Assembly: GCA_016784545.1 (NCBI GenBank)
Contig: JADHUM010000031.1
Location: 1-44,037 of the forward strand
Direction of reading: 5' to 3'
From: Candidatus Neomarinimicrobiota bacterium
GTDB lineage: Bacteria > Fidelibacterota > UBA8477 > JABMPR01
DNA length: 44,037 bases
This document shows positions 23,327-31,540 of this stretch, one piece after another (position 1 is the first letter of the stretch; each line of letters opens with the position of its first letter). The notes under the pieces were generated by a model. It was given only the letters and a program-made list of their open reading frames with translations. It searched no databases and had not been told where the DNA came from. The position numbers and the translations under genes are program-made.

Positions 23327-25129
23327 CTACTCATCAATGATCTCACCATCAAATATGTCCAGGAGATGCTGAGATGTTGGATGAGCCAGAATTTCGTCTT
23401 CTTTGCGTTGTTTAGGTTTACGACCATTCTCCTCTAATAGCAGAATAGTCATTTTTGTTCCGAATACTTCTGAAGCAATTTTATGAATGTCATCAGTATT
23501 TTTACTCAAGGTCTGAATATGGTATTTTTGTTCTGGAGCAAATGAGACGGTCAGACAGCCCTTCTCAAAACTTGCTGGTGTCCCCTCACTCATAAATGCG
23601 CTTGTCGATTGACTGATTTTACCCAGACTTTCAATAAATTTCTCCCAATTTTGGAGGAGTTCTTCAATTTTTATCTCACTGGGTTCATCAGCTTCTGGCG
23701 GATTGCTTTCGGATACCAGTATTTCTTCAGCTTCAGGAATTGGCTCAGGAGTTGGTTCAGGTATAATTTCTTCAGCTTTCTCTGGTTCTGCCGGAGGTAC
23801 TTGTTCCGTTATGCTGACCGCTTCCACAACTGGTTCAGGTTTAACCACGTCAGGCGTTACAGGTGCGATCTCAGGTTCAGGAGTGGGTGTTGGCTTCAGT
23901 AGCGGTGCGGCCTTCTTTGGAGCTAAATCACCTTTGTCAGAGGGAGGAGATAAATTTGAAGGAACAGCCTTTGGAATGGCAGGTGCCGGGGTGCTTTTCC
24001 CAGAGAGAATTGCATCCAGGTCCAGAGCCCGAGTACTTCTGGCAAGTTTCAGGAGCATGAGCTCTACAGAAACCAGTTGATTGCTCACAAATCGTTGTTC
24101 TCTGATGGTCTCAAGCACAATGTTTTGCATGCGCAGGAGATCACGTTCTTCAAGATAGCTTGCCTGTTCCTGCAGGGCTTTGGCATCTGTATCAGAAACA
24201 TCAAGATAATCAGTGATTCCAGCTACTTTAACAATGAGAAGATTTCTAACATGCTCACTGAGCCCATGGAGAAATTCAGAAATACTTATCCCTCTGGAGA
24301 ATAGCATATTTGCCTGATTCACAAGGTTTTCAGCAGACTGACTGGCCACATTATGCATTAATTCAAAATATATAGTGGCATCCAGCACACCCAGTACTCT
24401 TCTCACCAGATCAATTGAAGCCTCATCTTCAGCAAATGCTGACACCTGATCCAGCAGACTCAGCGAATCGCGTAAACTACCTGCTGCTTTGCGGGAAATA
24501 AGTGCCAGACCTTCTTCAGTAATTGAAATACCCTCTTTGTCACTGATCATTTTCAGACGTGCCACCATGGTTTCAGTAGAAATCATACGAAAATCATAGC
24601 GTTGACAGCGTGAAAGAATGGTGATAGGAACTTTCTGGGGCTCTGTAGTAGCAAATATGAAAAGAACTTGTGGTGGTGGTTCTTCAAGCGTTTTTAGAAG
24701 CGCGTTAAAGGCTTCTTTTGTGAGCATGTGTACTTCATCAATGATATAGACACGATAATTGGAATTAGTAGGTGGATATTTTACAACCTCTCGCAATTCT
24801 CTAATGGCATCAATACCCCGCGTTGAAGCGCCGTCAACTTCCTGGACGTCCAGACTTCGGCCACCTGTGATTTCTACACAGTGTTTACAGGTATTGCAGG
24901 GGTTGCCATCGTTGGGATTTTCACAATTGATTGCCTTGGCCAAAATTCGAGCGCACGTTGTTTTACCAACACCTCTGGGGCCAGTAAAAATATAACCATT
25001 GGCCAGTCTATGCCTGACAAGTGCATTTCTCAGTGTTCTGGAAACATGATCCTGACCAACCACATCCTCAAATGTCTGGGGACGATATTTTAGCGAGGAA
25101 ACGATATATGCAGATTCTTGCTCAGGCAC
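23327..25129 (-). CDS. dnaX: DNA polymerase III subunit tau/gamma
   Basis: The AAA+ clamp-loader ATPase of the replisome, about 600 residues from the GTG at 25129. Counted from that start, Walker A GPRGVGKT is at 50-57, the zinc cysteines are C69, C78, C81 and C84, and the DEVH Walker B is at 131-134. A long Pro/Glu-rich linker follows (about 430-520), then a C-terminal domain likely to bind the polymerase. The open frame continues upstream to 25279, but those codons lie in the SRP RNA gene, so I reject the longer start. GGAAAG precedes the GTG by about nine bases. I noticed no A-rich slippery heptamer that would yield a separate gamma form. Confidence 0.93.
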   Translation of the reverse strand: MPEQESAYIVSSLKYRPQTFEDVVGQDHVSRTLRNALVRHRLANGYIFTGPRGVGKTTCARILAKAINCENPNDGNPCNTCKHCVEITGGRSLDVQEVDGASTRGIDAIRELREVVKYPPTNSNYRVYIIDEVHMLTKEAFNALLKTLEEPPPQVLFIFATTEPQKVPITILSRCQRYDFRMISTETMVARLKMISDKEGISITEEGLALISRKAAGSLRDSLSLLDQVSAFAEDEASIDLVRRVLGVLDATIYFELMHNVASQSAENLVNQANMLFSRGISISEFLHGLSEHVRNLLIVKVAGITDYLDVSDTDAKALQEQASYLEERDLLRMQNIVLETIREQRFVSNQLVSVELMLLKLARSTRALDLDAILSGKSTPAPAIPKAVPSNLSPPSDKGDLAPKKAAPLLKPTPTPEPEIAPVTPDVVKPEPVVEAVSITEQVPPAEPEKAEEIIPEPTPEPIPEAEEILVSESNPPEADEPSEIKIEELLQNWEKFIESLGKISQSTSAFMSEGTPASFEKGCLTVSFAPEQKYHIQTLSKNTDDIHKIASEVFGTKMTILLLEENGRKPKQRKEDEILAHPTSQHLLDIFDGEIIDE

Positions 25130-25161
25130 GATATGGGACTTTCCAGTTGGTTGAATAAAAG

Positions 25162-25298
25162 CTGATCTCAAAGATGCGTGTGCCTCAGGCGAATCCGACA
25201 CACGATTACAATGCTTACCGCTGCTTCCTTCCGGATCTGACGGGGTTCGGCTCGCTCTCATTGCAGGACCTGAAAGCACAACGCATCTTCAAGATCAG
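25162..25298 (-). ncRNA. ffs: Signal recognition particle RNA (4.5S-like)
   Basis: The minus strand contains the universal SRP core CAGATCCGGAAGGAAGCAGC (near 25216-25238), whose asymmetric loop binds Ffh. The flanks pair over a long stem: CTGATCT with AGATCAG at the ends, AAGATGCG with CGCATCTT, and TTCAGG with CCTGAG further in. This gives an RNA of about 137 bases, somewhat longer than the E. coli form; ends are set from the outer stem and are approximate. TTTTATTC follows the 3' end. ffs directly ahead of dnaX is a known gene order. Confidence 0.92.
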
Positions 25299-25312
25299 AC
25301 GCTGTTTAAAAC

Positions 25313-25340
25313 TCATTAAAAAAGCAGAATAATGTATCAA
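25313..25340 (-). promoter_or_regulatory. Possible promoter of ffs-dnaX operon
   Basis: On the minus strand TTGATA (25335-25340) is followed after 16 bases by TAATGA (25313-25318), placing transcription start near 25305, just ahead of the SRP RNA. The -35 matches five of six, the -10 only in part, so confidence is modest. Confidence 0.35.
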
Positions 25341-25416
25341 TTATCAGGGGTGAAGGAAGTCTGATTTGATCTTATTATTCTACATCAAATACAGAGTGAA
25401 TGTTGATATCCCTGGT

Positions 25417-26727
25417 TTATGATACTGAGATTAAATCTGGCTTGGTGAAAAACCTCTCCAGCACTTTAACCATCATTTCATGATCTTTCACCCCAGCTGT
25501 TTCTCGAATTGAATGCATGGATAGCATGGCATTACCAACATCAACGACGGGTATACCCAATCCAGTTGCTGTGATGGGACCAATTGTAGATCCACAGGGT
25601 AAATCGGTTTTATGAACGTAATGCTGGACAGGAACATCCACATCTTTACATAACTGTTCAAAGATGGCTGAGGTAAAGGCACTGGTGGCATAGCGGTGGT
25701 TTGCATTCCTCTTAATAACCGGACCCTGATTCATTTTCACTGCATGCTGGGGGTCATGAAACTCGGCATAGTTTGGATGAATGGCATGAGCGCCATCCGC
25801 TGAGATACAGGCGCTATTTGCCAGAGCCCTTTGAGTCATATGATTTGATTCATTTGGACTCACCACCCGGGTGATAATATCCCTGATAAAGCCTGAGGCT
25901 GCACCGTTCTCAGTTGAGCTGCCTATCTCCTCATTGTCAAACAGGGCAATCATGGCAGTTTGCGGAGATATAAACGCGTTTGAAGTTAGCGCCTGGACAG
26001 ATGCATGGCACATGGTGAGATTGTCTATTCTCCCACTCACAATGAATTCATCATTTAAACCACTAAGATTGGCAGTCTGGGTGTCATAACATTCCAGTTG
26101 CCAGCTGGCGATTTCATCACTTTTAACTTTCAAGGTATCAGCAATAAGACCTTCGATCAATCCGGTATCGACTGATTTGCCATCTGTACTTTCAAGCGCC
26201 AGAATCGGTGGCATGTGGGTTTGCTTGTTGAGCTTTAACCCAAGTTCATTCACTTCTCGATTCAAATGAATTGCCAGTTGAGGGATTCTGAGCAAGACTT
26301 TATCGGATTTGAAGGGCACAACTTTGAGTTTCCCCCCTTGCTTCAGAATAACTCGACCAGCCAGAGAAAGATCGCGATCTGTCCAACTTGCCAGAAGTGG
26401 TCCACCATAGACCTCAACCCCAAGCTGAACATAGCCGCTCTTAGAATATTGAGCTTTAGGTTTTAGATGAAGCCCTGGAGAATCGGTGTGGGCACCAACC
26501 AGACGTACACCTGACCTGTCTCCGCTCCCCATTTGCCATGCTGCCAGGGCGGATTGACTTCTGATAACATAGTATTTCTGATTGGGTTTTAAGTCCCAGA
26601 CATCTTGCTCATCAAGTTGAATAAATCCATTTGATTTGAGGGCTGCCTCAGCTGTCAATACTGCATGGTAGGCAGTGACGCTTTGATTTATATAACTTAT
26701 TAGCTCTGTAATTGTAGATTTACTCAT
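25417..26727 (-). CDS. apeB: M18-family aminopeptidase
   Basis: A 436-residue zinc aminopeptidase, usually dodecameric and cytosolic, preferring acidic or broad N-terminal residues depending on the member. Metal-binding and catalytic blocks are present: GAHTDSPGLHLKPK, the FDNEEIGSSTENGA glutamates, SADGAHAIHPNY and the final VVDVGNAMLSMHSIRETAG. The RNANHRYAT and DLPCGSTIGPITAT segments are also typical of M18. It appears to be a single-gene unit, with 89 bases or so of repeat-bearing DNA upstream and ffs downstream. Confidence 0.94.
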   Translation of the reverse strand: MSKSTITELISYINQSVTAYHAVLTAEAALKSNGFIQLDEQDVWDLKPNQKYYVIRSQSALAAWQMGSGDRSGVRLVGAHTDSPGLHLKPKAQYSKSGYVQLGVEVYGGPLLASWTDRDLSLAGRVILKQGGKLKVVPFKSDKVLLRIPQLAIHLNREVNELGLKLNKQTHMPPILALESTDGKSVDTGLIEGLIADTLKVKSDEIASWQLECYDTQTANLSGLNDEFIVSGRIDNLTMCHASVQALTSNAFISPQTAMIALFDNEEIGSSTENGAASGFIRDIITRVVSPNESNHMTQRALANSACISADGAHAIHPNYAEFHDPQHAVKMNQGPVIKRNANHRYATSAFTSAIFEQLCKDVDVPVQHYVHKTDLPCGSTIGPITATGLGIPVVDVGNAMLSMHSIRETAGVKDHEMMVKVLERFFTKPDLISVS

Positions 26728-26767
26728 TGCTCTTCCTTTAACTAATCATTGTTTCCAAGATAGCACA

Positions 26768-26828
26768 ACCCCGAAGGGGTGAAATTATTATTGTTCATGT
26801 TTTGAGCATTATTGAACCCCGAAGGGGT
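26768..26828. repeat. Two ACCCCGAAGGGGT hairpins after the transposase gene
   Basis: ACCCC-GAA-GGGGT occurs at 26768-26780 and again at 26816-26828, each followed on the plus strand by GA.ATT. Both form five-pair GC-rich stems with a three-base loop. The second lies within the 3' end of the transposase frame and encodes its last residues (HPFGVQ). Confidence 0.85.
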
Positions 26829-27294
26829 GACATTCCTCTATCCATTGGAATAAATATTTATCTTCATGTTCAATTTCATATTTCCTCAAAAACTCATGAT
26901 ATTCTTCTCGAAAGGATTTTTTTGAGTGATGTTTTTCCTGATTGAGTACATATTTATACACGTTATTAAGTTGAGATTTACCATATGAAAAGGCACCATA
27001 TCCGGCTTGCCATGAAAATTTTCCTCTGGTATATTTTTGACTATTGATGAAGTTTGTTGAGTTATTTTTCACATCCCGTACCAAATCTGATATGGCCATG
27101 GAAGGTTTTAATCCAATCAATAGGTGAACATGGTCGGAAACACCGTTCACAATGAATGCTTTTTGACCTTTGCCATTGATGATCCCATCCATGTATTTAA
27201 ATAATTCAGATCTCCAAGGCTTGTGAAGCATATTCTTTCGTCCCTTCACAGCGAAAACAATTTGAATATATAATTGCGAATAGGTACCGGCCAC
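26809..27294 (-). CDS. IS200-like / REP-associated tyrosine transposase (Y1 HUH)
   Basis: A 161-residue single-strand DNA transposase of the Y1 HUH family. The HUH pair is H55 and H57 in DHVHLLIG, and the catalytic tyrosine is probably Y115 in YKYVLNQEKHH, with Gln four residues later as in TnpA of IS200. The block SWQAGYGAFSYGKSQLNNVY is shared with a group common in Bacteroidetes and relatives. The start is GTG with AAGG upstream. Short hairpins lie on both sides (26768-26828 and 27310-27372), as in REP/RAYT loci. The gene looks intact. It is inserted between dprA and apeB. Confidence 0.88.
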   Translation of the reverse strand: MAGTYSQLYIQIVFAVKGRKNMLHKPWRSELFKYMDGIINGKGQKAFIVNGVSDHVHLLIGLKPSMAISDLVRDVKNNSTNFINSQKYTRGKFSWQAGYGAFSYGKSQLNNVYKYVLNQEKHHSKKSFREEYHEFLRKYEIEHEDKYLFQWIEECHPFGVQ

Positions 27295-27309
27295 TTGCCT
27301 TGCTATTTC

Positions 27310-27372
27310 ATCCTTTCAGGATTATTTAATCTTGATGTCGAACAATGCTATTAGAATTACATCCCTTTGGGA
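27310..27372. repeat. Two hairpins upstream of the transposase gene
   Basis: ATCCT-TTC-AGGAT at 27310-27322 and TCCC-TTT-GGGA at 27362-27372. On the minus strand they read CCTGAAAGGATGAAAT and CCCAAAGGGATGTAAT, diverged relatives of the CCCGAAGGGGTGAAAT units on the other side of the gene. About 40 bases of unassigned sequence lie between them. Confidence 0.7.
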
Positions 27373-27407
27373 GAACTGTGACTCTATTTCCAACAAAAAG
27401 AGATATT

Positions 27408-28505
27408 TCAAAATCTTCGTTTAAAATATTTGCCGGGTAATTGTTGAATAAGCCCCTTCATTTCCAGTTGGAGCAAGGTACCCAGAAGTGCGAAGGTAGT
27501 CTGTCCAGCCAGGATGGACAAATCATCAATATGAATTTCTTCAGTTTCTGATAGATGTTCGAGCAATGCCTTTTCCACAGGATCGGCGGCAATGAGGAGC
27601 TCTTGCTGGCCCTGGGAGCTACCCATTTTAAATTTCTCACCAAGTTCCTCCAGAACATCCTCCACATTTTCAACCAGTTTGGCTCCCTGTTTGATTAAAA
27701 GGTTGGTCCCCCGACTCTGGCGGCTGTTCACAGGACCAGGGACAGAAAAGACCTCTCGGTTTTGATCCAGGGCAAAATAGGCCGTAATCAGGGAACCGCT
27801 GCGTTCGGCAGCCTCAATCACTATGGTACCCATACTGAGGCCTGATATAATTCGATTCCGCCGCGGAAAATTTTGTGCATCAGGTTTGCTGCCCATGAGA
27901 AATTCTGAGATCAACAATCCTTTTTCTTGTATCTCATCAAAAAGAGGTCGATTCTCAGCAGGATAAGTTCTGTCAACACCATTGCCAAGGACAGCAATGG
28001 TATGTCCACCTGCTTTCAGACACGCTTCATGGGCGTAGGTGTCTACTCCCTTGGCGGCACCAGAAACCACCGTGAGACCCCTTTGGGATAGATCTCTACT
28101 GAATTCCTTTGATATTTGCTTGCCATAAGCACTGGGCGTTCTAGTGCCAACCACTCCAATGCTGTCTGATGCCAGGAGGTCAATATTACCCCTGCAAAAC
28201 AGGGCAATGGGTGGATCATAGATTTGCTTTAATTGTTCAGGATAGGCATCATCCCATAGGGTGATTAATTGTACTTGAAATTTGTCGATCAGCTTGGTCT
28301 GCCCAGCAATCAGAGCTTCATCAGGCTCACTTAATATGGAGCGGGCAATTTTGTCCTTGATGCCCGGAATTCTTGTAAGCTCTTTATAACCAACTGAGAA
28401 GATATTTTCCAGCGAACCAAATTCTGAGATAAGGTCTAAGGTTTTTCGAGGACCAACACCGGGGATGCTGAGCACCCTGATAATATTGAAAAGTTTTTTA
28501 TTCAC
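27408..28505 (-). CDS. dprA: DNA processing protein DprA
   Basis: A 365-residue protein that binds incoming single-stranded DNA in transformation and loads RecA. It has an N-terminal helix-hairpin-helix region (LSIPGVGPRKTLDL, IPGIKDKIA), the Rossmann-like core VGTRTPSAYGKQI with VSGAAKGVDTYAHEACL and FPRRNRIISGLS, and a small C-terminal winged-helix domain. It overlaps obg by eight bases. The transposase locus lies directly downstream. Together with comEC and recA it indicates a DNA-uptake capacity. Confidence 0.95.
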   Translation of the reverse strand: MNKKLFNIIRVLSIPGVGPRKTLDLISEFGSLENIFSVGYKELTRIPGIKDKIARSILSEPDEALIAGQTKLIDKFQVQLITLWDDAYPEQLKQIYDPPIALFCRGNIDLLASDSIGVVGTRTPSAYGKQISKEFSRDLSQRGLTVVSGAAKGVDTYAHEACLKAGGHTIAVLGNGVDRTYPAENRPLFDEIQEKGLLISEFLMGSKPDAQNFPRRNRIISGLSMGTIVIEAAERSGSLITAYFALDQNREVFSVPGPVNSRQSRGTNLLIKQGAKLVENVEDVLEELGEKFKMGSSQGQQELLIAADPVEKALLEHLSETEEIHIDDLSILAGQTTFALLGTLLQLEMKGLIQQLPGKYFKRRF

Positions 28506-29469
28506 TTATACTGGTTGAGAGCGCTTTGATTAATACCTCAAGTCCTTCTCCTGAAACAGAGGAAATGGGAAATAATTCCACAGGCTCGAAGGTTGACATT
28601 TTTGGTACGCCTACAAAGGAGTCCATCTTGGTGATTGCCAACATCCGCTTGCGCTGAATCAATCCAGGGCTGTATTTCTTTACCTCTTCAAAAAGGAGTC
28701 GATATGATTCTGATGGATCTTCATCGTTAGCATCTACCAGAAATAACAAGACACTGCAGCGCTCGACATGCTTGAGGAACTGAATACCAAGTCCCTTCCC
28801 CTCATGAGCACCCTCGATAAGCCCTGGTATATCTGCCATTACAAAACTTGAATAGGCACCTGATTTCACAATTCCAAGATTTGGCGTCAAAGTGGTAAAT
28901 GGATAATCTGCAATCTTTGGTTTGGCTCGGGACACCCTGGACAGCAAAGTAGATTTACCTGCATTTGGAAATCCAACCAGCCCCACATCGGCCAGAACTT
29001 TGAGCTCAAGTTCCAGGTCCCGTTCCCGACCGTCACGACCATATTCGAATTCACGAGGTGCCTGATGGGTTGGGGTAGCAAATTCCGCATTGCCCCTACC
29101 TCCACGGCCGCCATGAGCGACCACAATGGATTCACCATCAATTTGCAAGTCTGCAACCACTTCACCATTATGTAAATCTTTAACAATGGTTCCAGCAGGG
29201 ACTTTAACGGTAACATCATCCCCTTTTTTGCCATGGCGAAGACTGCCCTCACCGTGTTTACCCCTGTTGGCTTTATATATGCGATGATAGCGAATATCCT
29301 GGAGCGTGTGGAGTTGAGCATCCACCTTGAGGATAATACTACCTCCTCTCCCACCATTCCCTCCAGAAGGACCCCCTTTGGGAACAAATTTTTCCCGACG
29401 AAAGGCAATGATGCCATCTCCCCCTTTTCCTGGGATGACCTTAATCTTTACATAATCAACAAATCTCAT
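28498..29469 (-). CDS. obg: Obg/CgtA GTPase
   Basis: A 323-residue ribosome-associated GTPase involved in 50S assembly and stress response. The glycine-rich Obg fold fills residues 1 to about 158 (PGKGGDGIIAFRREKFVPKG, GPSGGNGGRGG), and the G domain has G1 GFPNAGKST at 166-174, G3 DIPGLIEGA and G4 TKMD. The C-terminal OCT domain seen in some Obg proteins is absent, so this is the short form. It is nine bases after the lipoprotein gene and overlaps dprA. Confidence 0.96.
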   Translation of the reverse strand: MRFVDYVKIKVIPGKGGDGIIAFRREKFVPKGGPSGGNGGRGGSIILKVDAQLHTLQDIRYHRIYKANRGKHGEGSLRHGKKGDDVTVKVPAGTIVKDLHNGEVVADLQIDGESIVVAHGGRGGRGNAEFATPTHQAPREFEYGRDGRERDLELELKVLADVGLVGFPNAGKSTLLSRVSRAKPKIADYPFTTLTPNLGIVKSGAYSSFVMADIPGLIEGAHEGKGLGIQFLKHVERCSVLLFLVDANDEDPSESYRLLFEEVKKYSPGLIQRKRMLAITKMDSFVGVPKMSTFEPVELFPISSVSGEGLEVLIKALSTSISE

Positions 29470-29477
29470 TATCCATC

Positions 29478-30008
29478 CTAGCGGTTGCGCTCAGCAAGAT
29501 CATCCATTCTTCGTTTTAAGTAAGACAGGAAGGCCCTGTCTTCAATTTCCATATCCTCGATGAGAACCTCGGCTACTTCTTCATAATCAAGAGCACACAG
29601 GATTGAGACTTCACCATTTTTCTCCCAACCATCGGTTACTTCCACATGCTTCATGACTTGTTCAAGCGTAATGGGAAGTCCCGATAGAAGTTGAAATTTG
29701 TCATCATCAGAATAATTAATCTGTTTTTCATCCCAATAGTCCCTGAGGATAACTTCAACTTCATTCATCAAGAGGGTGTGCAATTCTGATTGGGCTTTTT
29801 GAACAGATTTGTCCATATCCTGAGAATATTCTTCCGGTAGATTTATAACTAAAAAAATAGTATCTCTGACTGTGATGTGTGTATCGACCCACTTTGGTGC
29901 TTTGCTGGTACCGGCACTGGGTAGGTCATATTTCACCGATTCTGAAGCACAACCGATAAAGAATATTATCACCAGGGGAAAAAGGATTCTTTTTTTGTGG
30001 ATTCTCAT
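29478..30008 (-). CDS. Putative lipoprotein of unknown function
   Basis: A 176-residue protein beginning with a basic N-terminus and a hydrophobic stretch ending in a lipobox (FFIGCAS), so Cys20 is the likely lipidation site and the mature protein is exported. The following APKWVDTHITVRDTIFLV and an Ala-rich helix (KSVQKAQSELHTLLMNEV) faintly recall LPP20-like lipoproteins, but this is weak. The C-terminal part is rich in Glu and Asp. It overlaps hutH by four bases and precedes obg by nine. I do not recognise the family with confidence. Confidence 0.7.
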   Translation of the reverse strand: MRIHKKRILFPLVIIFFIGCASESVKYDLPSAGTSKAPKWVDTHITVRDTIFLVINLPEEYSQDMDKSVQKAQSELHTLLMNEVEVILRDYWDEKQINYSDDDKFQLLSGLPITLEQVMKHVEVTDGWEKNGEVSILCALDYEEVAEVLIEDMEIEDRAFLSYLKRRMDDLAERNR

Positions 30009-31528
30009 GCTTGCGCCTCCAATCGGTGCTTAACAATTTTTGCGATGGCCCCAGAGGAAATCATTTCATAAATATTTTCTATATGAGTGCTCAATGAACC
30101 GTCAACCTCCAGATATGGCACTTCCTGGCGAATTCGTTGATAGATAGCCTCGCTGGAAGGTGCGAGATGGTACTGAGGATTTAGGTCCCTGGCCTGTGCG
30201 GCACACATCAACTCGATTGCAAATATTCTCGAAGCATTGGAGATAACCTGCTTGAGCTGATGCCCTGCTATGGGAGCCATACTCACATGATCCTCCTGAT
30301 TGGCAGAAGTGGGAATGGAATCCACTGAAGCTGGATGACTCAGGGACTTATTCTCACTGGCCAGGGCTGCAGCAGTTACATGAGCTATCATAAAACCAGA
30401 GTTCAAGCCGGCCTCCTTCATAAGGAACATGGGCAAATTACTCTGACTCGTTTCCTGAAAAGCGGCAATTCTCCGTTCACTCATGGAAGCAACATCTGAG
30501 AGTGCAATTGCGAGATAGTCCATAATGTGACCAATGGGAGCAGCATGAAAATTACCCCCGGAGACAATCATATTCTCCTCGATCAATGTTACGGGGTTAT
30601 CGGTGGTACTATTGGCCTCTTGAGTCAGAATTCGTTCAGCATAAACAATGAGATCATACCATGAGCCATGAACCTGAGGCATACAGCGGAGGCTGTAAAA
30701 GTCCTGGACTCTGTCGCAGTCAAGGTGAGCATCTCGATAGCCGCTATCGGCCATGAGGGTGAATAAAATTTCTCCAGCAAATACCTGTCCTGGCTGGTTC
30801 CGCGCTTCCTGAATTTCTTTCTTAAATGCTGTATCAGTACCAAGCATGACTTCAGTGCTAAAAGCGCCTGTACCTGAGATGGTTAAGAACAAATCCTGAA
30901 TATTTTCCAGGGATTCAATTGCCAGTGCTGTGCTCACCTGCGTCCCGTTTATCAGGGAAAGACCTTCTTTTTCTTTTAGCTCCACAATAGGAAGCTTGAA
31001 CTGCTTCAATATTTCTGCAGCAGGTTTAACAGATCCATCATCCATGAGAAATTGGCCTTCACCGATGAGGGGTAGTGCCAGATCGGCCAGGGGTGCCAGA
31101 TCCCCACTGGCTCCCACACTTCCTCTCTCTCTGATAGCAGGAGTATGATTGTTATTGTACAAATTGATCAATGCTTCAATGACCTCAAGCCTGATACCTG
31201 AATAACCTCTTAGTAGACTGTTAATCTTGAGGAGCAGGATCAACCTGACTGTCTTTTGAGAAAAGTACCCACCTGTTCCAGCCGCATGGCTTCTTAAGAG
31301 ATTGACCTGAAGCTGTCTCAAATTTTCGCTGGAGATTCTTTGATTCGCCAGCTTGCCAAATCCAGTGTTTACGCCATAGACCGTTTTCCCGGCCGCCAAC
31401 ATGTTCTCTACAACCTCACGTGATCTCCGCACAAGTCTGGTTGATTCTGAAGAAAGTGATAATTTTGTAGGCGATTTCAGTTCTTCAAATATTCCATGAA
31501 GTGACAATGAGTTACCATCTAAAATCAT
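30005..31528 (-). CDS. hutH: Histidine ammonia-lyase
   Basis: A 507-residue MIO-dependent lyase that converts histidine to trans-urocanate and ammonia. The cofactor-forming ASG is at residues 140-142 in GSVGASGDLAPLADLALP. Other blocks are YGVNTGFGKLAN with Tyr51, the LLRSHAAGTG His81 typical of histidine rather than tyrosine enzymes, and SANQEDHVSMAPIAGHQL. No other hut gene (hutU, hutI, hutG) is nearby, so the pathway is split or incomplete. It starts 12 bases after the helicase gene. Confidence 0.93.
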   Translation of the reverse strand: MILDGNSLSLHGIFEELKSPTKLSLSSESTRLVRRSREVVENMLAAGKTVYGVNTGFGKLANQRISSENLRQLQVNLLRSHAAGTGGYFSQKTVRLILLLKINSLLRGYSGIRLEVIEALINLYNNNHTPAIRERGSVGASGDLAPLADLALPLIGEGQFLMDDGSVKPAAEILKQFKLPIVELKEKEGLSLINGTQVSTALAIESLENIQDLFLTISGTGAFSTEVMLGTDTAFKKEIQEARNQPGQVFAGEILFTLMADSGYRDAHLDCDRVQDFYSLRCMPQVHGSWYDLIVYAERILTQEANSTTDNPVTLIEENMIVSGGNFHAAPIGHIMDYLAIALSDVASMSERRIAAFQETSQSNLPMFLMKEAGLNSGFMIAHVTAAALASENKSLSHPASVDSIPTSANQEDHVSMAPIAGHQLKQVISNASRIFAIELMCAAQARDLNPQYHLAPSSEAIYQRIRQEVPYLEVDGSLSTHIENIYEMISSGAIAKIVKHRLEAQA

Positions 31529-31540
31529 ATCGTGCTCACT

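Noticed and set aside
23703-24080. Plus-strand Ser/Gly-rich frame opposite dnaX
   Set aside because: Low-complexity mirror of the Pro/Glu-rich linker of DnaX.
25130-25279. N-terminal extension of dnaX
   Set aside because: It overlaps the SRP RNA core, and the encoded residues have no resemblance to DnaX N-termini, which start near the SSLKYRPQTF block.
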